DNA of 6,694 bases, taken from assembly GCA_023511475.1 (NCBI GenBank), contig JAIMBM010000171.1, positions 1-6,694 on the forward strand. The letters are read 5' to 3'. The stretch's first letter is position 1. Each line of letters begins with the position of its first letter. Position numbers and translations under genes: made by a program. Origin of the DNA: Anaerolineae bacterium (lineage in GTDB: Bacteria > Chloroflexota > Anaerolineae > SpSt-313). This document shows, one piece after another, positions 1 to 5,576 of this stretch. The notes beneath the pieces are model-generated. The model saw nothing but the letters and a program-made list of their open reading frames with translations. It did not search any database and had not been told where the DNA came from.

Positions 1-444
1 ATACGCCTGAACGACCTGGGCATCCAGCGCTGCGACGCCTGTAACGACGGCTGGGGCACCTGTCGCAGCGAGCACCGCTGCCAGAAGGGGGACGGCTTTG
101 CCGACGTGCAGGCCGCTTTCCGCGCCGCCGACGCCTACGTCCTTGTGACCCCCGTCTACTGGGGCGAGCCCAGCGAAAGCGCCAAAGCGTTGCTGGACCG
201 TCTCCGGCGCTGTGAAGCCACTCACCGCGAGGAGAGTGCGCTCGGGGGCAAGTGGGCGCTCTGCGTGGCCGCTGCCGGGGGGAGCGGCCGCGGGACGTTG
301 ACCTGCCTGGCGAGTCTGGAGCGGTTCCTGGATCACGTCGGAGCCCGCCCCTTTGACCTGATTGGCATCACCCGGTACTCGCGCGAGTACAAGCTGGAGG
401 CCATCCGCAGAGCAGCGGCAGCCATGGTCGCCTGGCGCGGCTAG
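1..444 (+). CDS. Flavodoxin-family NAD(P)H-dependent FMN oxidoreductase, iron-sulfur flavoprotein-like (5' truncated)
   Basis: The reading frame is open from the first base and ends at TAG 442-444, giving 147 residues; the N-terminus and start lie outside the window. Seen: four cysteines spaced C-x2-C-x6-C-x5-C at visible residues 11, 14, 21 and 27, followed by 'AADAYVLVTPVYWGEPSESA' (about residues 43-62) and 'ALLDRL'. Known: the 'aD.ivl.tPvYwg..s...Kal.DR' block is the flavin-binding loop and helix of the NADPH-dependent FMN reductase / WrbA-like superfamily, and an upstream Cys cluster is typical of its iron-sulfur flavoprotein (Isf-like) branch, which passes electrons through FMN and sometimes a 4Fe-4S cluster. 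Missing: the N-terminal phosphate-binding loop, presumably just upstream. The protein should be cytosolic. Substrate and electron partner cannot be inferred. The next gene is convergent, so this is the end of its transcription unit. Confidence 0.85.
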   Translation: MRLNDLGIQRCDACNDGWGTCRSEHRCQKGDGFADVQAAFRAADAYVLVTPVYWGEPSESAKALLDRLRRCEATHREESALGGKWALCVAAAGGSGRGTLTCLASLERFLDHVGARPFDLIGITRYSREYKLEAIRRAAAAMVAWRG

Positions 445-467
445 TGTGACCCATAGATGTTCTGCGT

Positions 468-480
468 CATGCCGGGCATG
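468..480. repeat. Perfect 13-bp palindrome between convergent genes
   Basis: The sequence CATGCCGGGCATG has 6-bp arms around one central base. It lies in the 65-bp gap between the stop codons of the flavoprotein and acetyltransferase genes. As RNA it could form only a short 4-bp stem with a 5-base loop, and no T-run follows on either strand, so it is not a convincing intrinsic terminator. A protein-binding site or chance are the alternatives. Confidence 0.25.
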
Positions 481-509
481 GGCCGCGTGGTGCGGAGACC
501 GGCGGGGCG

Positions 510-935
510 TCAGTGGGTCTTGCAGCGCATGAACGTGATCATGCCGGAGCGACTGGCCATCTCGAAGCCGAGCGACTGGTAGAAGGCGCGCATCTCGGGG
601 CTGTCGTCGGCGACGAGGACGGTCTGCCGCACGTGCTGGAACGGCTCGAGCGCCTTGCGCAGGAGCGCGCTGCCGAGCCCGCGGCGCCGATAGCGGCTGT
701 GCACGAGCAGGTCCTGGGCGTAGACGATGTGCTCGCCATCGGAGATCACCCGGGCAAGGCCGACCAGCCGTTCGCCATCCCAGGCCGAGACGACATGGGT
801 CGAGTTGCTGACAGCCCGCACCAGCCGCTCGGGTTCGTCTGTATAGGCCGTCCAGCCGGCGTCGTCGTAGAGGGCGATCAGTTGGTCTCTGTCGAAGGTC
901 TTTTGTGTGCTGAAGCGTATGTCTGCACCCGTCAC
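510..935 (-). CDS. GNAT family N-acetyltransferase
   Basis: A 141-residue protein starting at GTG (935-933) and ending at TGA (512-510). The start is supported by AGGAG at 947-943 on the minus strand, 7 bases upstream. GNAT enzymes move an acetyl group from acetyl-CoA to an amine. Seen: an N-terminal segment with 'LYDDAGWTAYT' (about 22-32), strand 'HVVSAWDGERLVGLARVISD' (47-66), motif A from about 74 with the acetyl-CoA pyrophosphate loop 'RRRGLG' (83-88) and following helix, then motif B 'FYQSLGF' (118-124). The length is normal for a single-domain GNAT, and the 'GWTAYT' plus 'ISDG..IVYAQDLLVH' pattern fits a common stand-alone bacterial subfamily. The substrate is unknown. There is no signal peptide or membrane segment, so it is cytosolic. 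It is transcribed divergently from the ClC gene, apparently from its own promoter, through a GC-rich leader. Confidence 0.92.
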   Translation of the reverse strand: MTGADIRFSTQKTFDRDQLIALYDDAGWTAYTDEPERLVRAVSNSTHVVSAWDGERLVGLARVISDGEHIVYAQDLLVHSRYRRRGLGSALLRKALEPFQHVRQTVLVADDSPEMRAFYQSLGFEMASRSGMITFMRCKTH

Positions 936-957
936 TGATCCACTCCTCTGGCTCCGC

Positions 958-973
958 CGGGGCCGGCGCCCCG
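958..973 (-). other. GC-rich hairpin in the acetyltransferase leader
   Basis: CGGGGC (958-963), loop CGGC (964-967) and GCCCCG (968-973) form a perfect 6-bp GC stem with a 4-base loop. On the minus strand it sits just upstream of the acetyltransferase ribosome binding site (947-943) and downstream of the predicted promoter, so it would be part of the 5' UTR. There is no T-run. It could stabilise the message or modulate initiation, or may simply reflect GC-rich composition. Confidence 0.3.
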
Positions 974-1060
974 CAGACGCGGCCGCGGGCCCCGCTCCAT
1001 GACGGCTCTGGCCCCACCGGACAAGCGCACCGTGCTCTCTCCTGCGGCCCTCCTGCCGGT

Positions 1061-1089
1061 ATGGTAGACCAAGAGGTAACGACTGTCAA
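1061..1089 (-). promoter_or_regulatory. Sigma70-type promoter for the acetyltransferase gene
   Basis: On the minus strand there is a perfect -35 TTGACA (1089-1084), a 17-base spacer and a -10 TACCAT (1066-1061, four of six consensus bases). Transcription would start near 1054 and give a 5' UTR of about 118 bases. The -35 element lies within the leader of the divergent ClC gene, about 20 bases from its start codon. It is the best-matching promoter in the window; no equally good plus-strand promoter for the ClC gene was found. Confidence 0.5.
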
Positions 1090-1108
1090 CTGAAGGAGTA
1101 GATGGTCG

Positions 1109-3160
1109 ATGCTGGCGCCTTCGCTCCGCAGTCGCGGCCACAGGGCTGCGGCTGCTCTGCCCCGCGCGTTCTGGTCTTCGGAGATGGTTGTGTCGGTCGC
1201 TTTCGCGCTGCTCGTGGGCGCGGGCACCGGCCTCGGAACCATCGTCTTTGTGCGCATGATCGCCTCCGCTGAGGGTCTGTTCGGCTCCCTTGGCCCCCGG
1301 TTGGGCCTGCCGGGCAGGACCTCCATGATCCTGCTTCCGGCGCTTGGCGGCCTGCTGGTAGGCCCGCTGGTGCACTTTCTGGTCCCCGAGGCGAAAGGCA
1401 ACGGCATCCCCCAGGTGCTGACGGCGATTGCGACACAGCGGGGGCGCATCCGGGGAGTTGTGGCGCTCGCCAAAGCGGTGACCTCCGCCATCACCATCGG
1501 CTCCCGCGGATCTGCCGGCCGTGAAGGGCCCATCGTGCAGATCGGCTCAGCGCTTGGGTCCGCCATCGGGCAACTCTTCAGGTTGAGCGAGCGGCGGATC
1601 GTCCACCTGCTCGCCTCAGGGGCGGCGGCGGGCCTCGCTGCGGCGTTCAATGCTCCTATTGGTGGAGCCATGTTCGCGCTGGAGGTCATTCTCGGCGATT
1701 TCGGTATCGATGCGTTTGGCTCCATCGTCATTGCGGCGGTGACTGCGAGCGTGATCGGCCGGGTTGTGCTCGGCGATTCTCCCGCCTTCACCGTGCCTCC
1801 GTACGCGCTCAAGAGCCCGGTCGAGCTTGTGTTCTACATCGGGCTGGGCGTAGCCGGGGGCCTAGCCGCGGTTGCTTTCATGAAGACGATGCACCGCGTT
1901 GGGGAGGCCTTTGAGGCCTGGCGGCTTCCTCCGTATCTCAAGCCTGCGGCGGGAGGCCTGGCGGTTGGGCTTCTGGGCTGCCTGTTGCCGCAGGTCCTCG
2001 GCACGGGCGTCGAGACGATCACCGAGGCCCTCAATGGACGGTTGGGCCTGGCTCTGCTTGCCATTCTTGTGCCCGCAAAGATCCTTGCCACGTCCCTTAC
2101 CCTCGGCTCCGGAGGTTCGGGGGGTGACTTTGCACCTGCGCTGTGCATCGGCGCGGTCCTCGGTGGTGCCTACGGGCAGCTCGTGAACGCGGTCGCGCCC
2201 GGTGTTGCCGCACCGAGCGGCGCCTACGCCATGGTCGGCATGGCTGCAGTGTTTGCCGGGGCCGCGCGCGCTCCCATCACTGCCATCCTCATCCTCTTCG
2301 AGATGACGCGGGACTATCGGATCATCCTGCCACTGATGTTCGCTACCGTTGTCGGCACCTTCCTCGCCGAAAGGCTCGAACCTGACGGCATCTACACGGC
2401 TGGGCTGAAACGCCGTGGCATCGACGTGCGGGCACGCAAGGATCAGAACCTCATGCGGGCCATCGTTGTCGAGGAAGCGATGACTTCCCTCGCCGATCTG
2501 ACCACGGTCCCGAAGGACATGCCTCTCCCGGAGCTGGCGAGGCTCTTCCAGGAGACGGCGCATCATGGCCTGATCGTGCTTGACGAGCGTTCCGAGCTGT
2601 ACGGCGTGGTCACCCTTGCGGACCTCGAGCGGGCGATCGAGGCCGGCAGGATGGAGCTGACCGTCAGTGACATATGCACCCGCGACGTCCTCACCGCTTA
2701 CCCCGATGAGACGCTTGACGAGGCACTGCGCCACTTTGGCGCCCTTGATGTCGGCCGCATCCCGGTGGTCGACCGTGCCAACCCACGCCGCGTGCTGGGC
2801 CTGCTCAGACGCGCCGACATCGTACGGGCGTACTCCCATGCGCTGATCGAGAGGGATCAGCGCGAACAGCACCTCGCCCGGCTGCGGCTCGAAGCGGCAA
2901 CCGGCGCCTCGTTGCTGGAGATCACAGTGCAGGCGGGAGATGCAGCGGCGCGCAAGCGGCTGCGGCAGATCCCCCTGCCGGAAGACTGCGTGATCGTCTC
3001 CATACACCGCCGGGGACGGGTGGTCGTGCCTCGGGGCAACACGCAGTTGCTGCCCGGTGACTCGATCATCGCCCTCGTGGATCCTACGGTAGAGGAGAGG
3101 CTCCGTGCCGCACTGCGCGATGGCCACACCGGTGCCGAAGTGACTGAAGCCGGCAGGTGA
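1109..3160 (+). CDS. ClC-family anion channel/transporter with CBS pair and C-terminal RCK_C (TrkA-C) domain
   Basis: A 683-residue inner-membrane protein moving chloride or a related anion. ATG 1109 is preceded by AAGGAG (1093-1098), and an in-frame stop lies at 1091. Membrane ClC core, about residues 22-435. Seen: selectivity loop 'GNGIP' (97-101), 'GREGP' (137-141) with the gating glutamate E139, 'FALEVILGDF' (189-198), 'GSGGSGGDFAP' (333-343), and a likely central tyrosine in 'GIYTAGL' (Y429). Two CBS domains follow (about 453-511 and 518-577), which in this family often bind adenine nucleotides, then an RCK_C/TrkA-C domain (about 598-670; 'VSIHRRGRVVVPRGNTQLLP', 'GDSIIALVD'), a ligand-binding module typical of K+ channels and transporters. 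Odd points: Asn replaces the usual Ser in GSGIP, and Val193 sits where exchangers carry the internal proton glutamate (E203 of the E. coli protein). Anion identity and channel versus exchanger mechanism cannot be decided from sequence. No fluoride riboswitch is visible upstream, and the motifs are not those of fluoride ClCs. Confidence 0.95.
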   Translation: MLAPSLRSRGHRAAAALPRAFWSSEMVVSVAFALLVGAGTGLGTIVFVRMIASAEGLFGSLGPRLGLPGRTSMILLPALGGLLVGPLVHFLVPEAKGNGIPQVLTAIATQRGRIRGVVALAKAVTSAITIGSRGSAGREGPIVQIGSALGSAIGQLFRLSERRIVHLLASGAAAGLAAAFNAPIGGAMFALEVILGDFGIDAFGSIVIAAVTASVIGRVVLGDSPAFTVPPYALKSPVELVFYIGLGVAGGLAAVAFMKTMHRVGEAFEAWRLPPYLKPAAGGLAVGLLGCLLPQVLGTGVETITEALNGRLGLALLAILVPAKILATSLTLGSGGSGGDFAPALCIGAVLGGAYGQLVNAVAPGVAAPSGAYAMVGMAAVFAGAARAPITAILILFEMTRDYRIILPLMFATVVGTFLAERLEPDGIYTAGLKRRGIDVRARKDQNLMRAIVVEEAMTSLADLTTVPKDMPLPELARLFQETAHHGLIVLDERSELYGVVTLADLERAIEAGRMELTVSDICTRDVLTAYPDETLDEALRHFGALDVGRIPVVDRANPRRVLGLLRRADIVRAYSHALIERDQREQHLARLRLEAATGASLLEITVQAGDAAARKRLRQIPLPEDCVIVSIHRRGRVVVPRGNTQLLPGDSIIALVDPTVEERLRAALRDGHTGAEVTEAGR

Positions 3161-3279
3161 CCGCCGGGCGTTTCCCCCGAGGCGCTGGAACAGCCGAAAA
3201 CAGACCCTGCGAATGGCTTGCGGCCGGGGGAATGGGTGCACTTCCCGCGAATGTAAGCAAAGCATATAGATGGTGCGAC

Positions 3280-3285
3280 TATACT
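3280..3285 (+). promoter_or_regulatory. Candidate -10 element for the histidine kinase gene
   Basis: TATACT (five of six consensus bases) lies in an unusually AT-rich island (about 3250-3290) inside the 237-bp gap between the ClC and kinase genes. A second weaker element, TATAGA, is at 3265-3270. No good -35 box is found 16-18 bases upstream of either, so the assignment rests on the -10 and on local composition. The start site would be near 3292, giving a leader of about 105 bases. Confidence 0.35.
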
Positions 3286-3291
3286 GTACTG

Positions 3292-3310
3292 TTGCGGGCT
3301 GGCCCGCCAA
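3292..3310. repeat. Inverted repeat at the predicted kinase transcription start
   Basis: GCGGGC-TG-GCCCGC, bounded by TT on the left and CAA on the right, is a near-perfect palindrome. It falls just downstream of the candidate -10 at 3280-3285, where an operator or a 5'-end hairpin could act. The RNA hairpin would have a 5-bp stem and a CTGG loop. No T-run follows, so it is unlikely to be the ClC terminator. Confidence 0.3.
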
Positions 3311-3331
3311 TCGCCTTGACCTGCCGAGCCG

Positions 3332-3378
3332 CTCGCTGCAGAATCGGTCCGGGTTCTTCTCTCGCTGTGAGCAGAATC
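3332..3378 (+). repeat. Imperfect direct repeat in the kinase leader
   Basis: CTCGCTG directly followed by CAGAATC (3332-3345) recurs as CTCGCTG, four bases (TGAG), then CAGAATC (3361-3378). The copies start 29 bases apart and lie between the predicted promoter and the ribosome binding site. This could be a small duplication or a pair of regulator or RNA-structure elements; the function is unknown. Confidence 0.4.
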
Positions 3379-3385
3379 CATCGGA

Positions 3386-3397
3386 GGGAGTGCTCCC
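3386..3397 (+). promoter_or_regulatory. Hairpin overlapping the kinase ribosome binding site
   Basis: GGGA-GTGC-TCCC (also readable as GGGAG-TG-CTCCC) is a perfect inverted repeat ending at the base before the ATG at 3398. The upstream arm overlaps the purine-rich Shine-Dalgarno region GGAGGGAG (3383-3390). Folding would partly occlude the ribosome binding site, so it could lower or condition translation. The stem is short, so chance is possible. Confidence 0.35.
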
Positions 3398-5071
3398 ATG
3401 GCGCGACAGCGTCGCCGGTGGACGGCACTGCTGGCCAGGATTGCAGACGGCGGTGGCCTCGAGGTCAATGCTCTGCGGCAGACACGGTTGCACCGTGCGA
3501 TCCGGACGCGGATGGAGCTTCGGCGTGTGCAATCGCTCCGCGAGTACGTACACCTGCTGCAGGCAACCCCAGGAGAGTATGCTGCCCTCGCTACTTCCCT
3601 CAGGCGGACGATTCGCCGGCCGCGCAGAGGCCTCGCCTCAGCCGCCCGCGCGGTGCGGGCCACACTTCAGCATTGGGTCGAGACTCTTCCCCTGGCCACT
3701 CTCGTCGGCGAGAGCCTGCCGACGGGGCGAGGTATGAGGGTCCTGAACTCCAACGCTGCGGCCCGAGAGTTACTCCAGTCCCCCTGTACTGCCGTTCGCT
3801 CAGCGGGAGAGCGCTCACCGTGGCTCAACCCCGACGGCACCCCCTGCTGTGAGGAGGAGTTGCCGCTGCAGCGGGCGATTCGTCAGCCAACGCGCTGGCT
3901 CAGCGCCCGCTTTCTGCTGCGTGACGCGGCGGATCGGCTCCGGCCGGTGGTTGTGGAGACCCTGCGCCTGCCGGGGCGTCGCCCTCTGGCACTTGCCGCC
4001 ATCCGTGCCGACGCGCCTGGTCCTTCGCCTGGCGGGCGCTACCAGCGCCTCTTCGAGGAGTGCCCCAGCCCGCTCATCCTGACCACCACAGATGGAAGGA
4101 TCATCGACGTCAATGCGCGGGGCCGGCTGCTGCTGCAGCGCAGCGGAGCACCACTGGCCGGCTCATCCCTCAGTGAGCACGTCACCGCAGAATCGGCGCC
4201 GGCGGTGCAGCAGGCGCTGGATGCCCTCGCCCTCGGCGAGGCCGAGGCTCGCCTGACGATGCGTGCCCAGCCGGAGCTGACCTTCGAAGCCCGCGTCCGA
4301 GCCCTTCAGGAAGGGGAGCAGACGCTCGTGCAGTGGGCGCTGCACGATGTCTCTTTCCACTTGCACACCGAGCAGCTCAGGCGCGACCTGGTTGACCTGG
4401 TTCTGCACGATCTGCGCAGCCCCCTGGCCACGACGCTCCTCGGTGTCGAGGCCGCCGAGCGCAATCTGCAGCGCGAGGATGCCGATCGCGCGCTGCGCTC
4501 GCTGGGTACCGCTGGCGCTGCGCTCCGTCGCCTCACCCGCCTGATCGATTCGCTCCTCGACGTCAGCCACCTCGAGGCGGGGCAGCCCATCGTACGCCTG
4601 CAGCGGGTCAACCCCGAAGAGCTCTTCCAGCAGATCCGTGAGGAGGTCCAGCTAGCGCTGGTCGCCCACAGGCTCCAGATGGAGGTCGAGCTGGCGCCCG
4701 GCCTGCCGACCATCGTGGCCGATGGCGACATGCTCTACCGTGCCGTGCTCAGCCTGCTCGATAACGCCATCAAGTTCAGCCCGGCTGGAAGCCAGATCTG
4801 GGTACGGGTTGGCGCGCAGGACTATGGGCTCCTGATCACGGTGACTGACCAGGGGCCGGGCATCCCTCGCGAGCTGCAACCCCGCATTTTCGACAAGTTT
4901 ATCGGGCTGCAGCTGCCGCACGGCCCCCGCAGCTACGGCCTCGGGCTCGCCTTCTGCAAGCTCGCAGTCGAGGCACACCGGGGCTGGGTTGCGGTCGACT
5001 CAACCCCCGGCGAGGGCAGCACCTTTGTCCTCTGGATACCTGCCAACCCGGAGCTTCCTGAAGGCACCTGA
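3398..5071 (+). CDS. Soluble PAS-domain sensor histidine kinase with CheR N-terminal-like domain
   Basis: A 557-residue protein. ATG 3398 follows GGAGGGAG at 3383-3390. No signal peptide or membrane helix is visible, so it should sense a cytosolic cue. Domain order as read: residues about 10-70 resemble the all-helical CheR N-terminal domain ('TRLHRAIRTRMELRRVQSL', 'EYVHLLQATPGEYAAL'), but no methyltransferase domain follows; a first PAS-like region (about 94-205) with the common 'NPDGTPCCEEELPL' block; a second PAS (about 214-322; 'SPLILTTTDGRIIDVNARG'); HisKA with phospho-acceptor H337 in 'LVLHDLRSPL' and X-box 'RLIDSLLDVSHLEAG' (381-395); and a HATPase domain with N-box 'LLDNAIKFSP' (453-462), G1 'DQGPGIP' (484-490), F-box 'IFDKF' (497-501) and G2 'YGLGLAF' (513-519). 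All catalytic boxes are intact, so it should autophosphorylate. No response regulator lies beside it (orphan kinase). The signal and partner are unknown. Confidence 0.93.
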   Translation: MARQRRRWTALLARIADGGGLEVNALRQTRLHRAIRTRMELRRVQSLREYVHLLQATPGEYAALATSLRRTIRRPRRGLASAARAVRATLQHWVETLPLATLVGESLPTGRGMRVLNSNAAARELLQSPCTAVRSAGERSPWLNPDGTPCCEEELPLQRAIRQPTRWLSARFLLRDAADRLRPVVVETLRLPGRRPLALAAIRADAPGPSPGGRYQRLFEECPSPLILTTTDGRIIDVNARGRLLLQRSGAPLAGSSLSEHVTAESAPAVQQALDALALGEAEARLTMRAQPELTFEARVRALQEGEQTLVQWALHDVSFHLHTEQLRRDLVDLVLHDLRSPLATTLLGVEAAERNLQREDADRALRSLGTAGAALRRLTRLIDSLLDVSHLEAGQPIVRLQRVNPEELFQQIREEVQLALVAHRLQMEVELAPGLPTIVADGDMLYRAVLSLLDNAIKFSPAGSQIWVRVGAQDYGLLITVTDQGPGIPRELQPRIFDKFIGLQLPHGPRSYGLGLAFCKLAVEAHRGWVAVDSTPGEGSTFVLWIPANPELPEGT

Positions 5072-5094
5072 GGCTGATCGCAGTTGCGGAAACC

Positions 5095-5334
5095 CTACTC
5101 GACCTTGATCCGCGTCGCCTTCCGCGCCGGTGCCGGCGCGCTGCGCGACAGCGCCGCATCGATCAGGCTGCGCAGGGCGAGCAGGCTCTCCCGGCGCGCC
5201 GCGGCCCCATGCTCCCAGAACTCGTGGGGCAACACCCCTGCGACGTGCCTGGCGGCCGCGCGCGCCATCCGCGTCGTCCAGCAGAGCGGGCAGTACGCCT
5301 CGCAGGCCACCCTCGACTCGCGCCCTTCCTCCAT
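5095..5334 (-). CDS. Small cysteine-containing protein of unknown function (79 aa)
   Basis: I do not recognise a named family. The gene starts at ATG (5334-5332) and ends at TAG (5097-5095). It is supported by a strong GGAGG (5345-5341 on the minus strand) 6 bases upstream, by a promoter candidate further upstream, and by an organised protein sequence. Seen: an acidic/basic N-terminus, a C-x3-C-x2-C cluster ('CEAYCPLC', residues 11-18), histidines 30 and 37, a predicted helical middle ('RRESLLALRSLIDAAL', about 47-62), then an Ala/Pro-rich stretch and a basic-acidic tail 'RKATRIKVE'. The cysteines and a histidine could bind a metal, but this is inference. There is no signal peptide or membrane segment. 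It converges with the kinase gene, 23 bases from its stop, and is divergent from the TIM-barrel gene. The competing plus-strand reading frames here lack comparable start signals. Confidence 0.65.
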   Translation of the reverse strand: MEEGRESRVACEAYCPLCWTTRMARAAARHVAGVLPHEFWEHGAAARRESLLALRSLIDAALSRSAPAPARKATRIKVE

Positions 5335-5394
5335 GGTCTTCCTCCCCTCGCCCGCCTGGAGGGCGTCCCCGGTACCGTAAGTACGCTCAGGTAT

Positions 5395-5424
5395 ACTCTA
5401 GCACAGAGCGCCCGGCGGTGGCAA
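5395..5424 (-). promoter_or_regulatory. Candidate promoter for the small Cys protein gene
   Basis: On the minus strand, -35 TTGCCA (5424-5419, five of six), an 18-base spacer and -10 TAGAGT (5400-5395, four of six). The adjacent GTATAC makes the area locally AT-rich. Transcription would start near 5388, giving a leader of about 54 bases before the ATG at 5334. Confidence 0.4.
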
Positions 5425-5494
5425 GTGGCCGAGCACAGGTTGAGTGCGTGCGAGCTGGTCGCAGGCTGAACTGCGCCCGCATGCCCTGCCATCT

Positions 5495-5523
5495 TTGCCG
5501 TCCCGTGCTTTCGGTGCTAAAGT
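5495..5523 (+). promoter_or_regulatory. Candidate extended -10 promoter for the TIM-barrel gene
   Basis: -35 TTGCCG (5495-5500), a 17-base spacer and -10 TAAAGT (5518-5523) preceded by TGC, the extended -10 motif. Both hexamers match four of six consensus positions. The start would be near 5530, leaving a short leader of about 46 bases before the ATG at 5577. Together with the minus-strand promoter at 5395-5424 this makes the 242-bp gap a divergent control region. Confidence 0.42.
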
Positions 5524-5525
5524 AC
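5505..5525. promoter_or_regulatory. Inverted repeat over the -10 of the TIM-barrel gene (possible operator)
   Basis: GTGCTTT (5505-5511) and AAAGTAC (5519-5525) are inverted copies with one mismatch (a G-U pair as RNA), separated by 7 bases. The right arm covers most of the predicted -10 at 5518-5523, so a repressor bound here would block initiation. No regulator gene is in the window to pair with it. Confidence 0.3.
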
Positions 5526-5576
5526 CCCCGACAATCCATCCGTCCTCGCCAGGGGAGATTCTCACAGGAGGCCAGT

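Noticed and set aside
513..938. A 141-codon plus-strand open frame exactly opposite the acetyltransferase
   Set aside because: The minus-strand protein has GNAT motifs A and B and a proper ribosome binding site; the plus-strand translation has no recognisable domain.
950..1108. Fluoride riboswitch upstream of the ClC gene
   Set aside because: Such riboswitches precede some ClC genes, but the conserved crcB-motif sequence blocks are not present, and the protein does not have fluoride-ClC motifs.
3140..3180. Intrinsic terminator after the ClC gene
   Set aside because: GCCGGC and GCCGGG flank the stop codon but do not pair well, and only a TTT follows.
3228..3246. GGGAA/TTCCC inverted repeat after the ClC gene
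   Set aside because: A 5-bp stem with a 9-base loop and no T-run on either strand is too weak to call a terminator.
1862..3553. A 563-codon open frame on the minus strand, antisense to the ClC gene
   Set aside because: It lies opposite a gene with unmistakable ClC, CBS and RCK_C motifs, its translation matches no family and is rich in Arg/Gln/Gly as expected for an antisense shadow in GC-rich DNA, and no ribosome binding site was seen.
5130..5576. N-terminal extension of the TIM-barrel protein by 149 codons
   Set aside because: The extension is Arg/Pro/Ser-rich with no domain, overlaps the small minus-strand gene, and the ATG at 5577 has a clear AGGAGG and begins the barrel fold directly.
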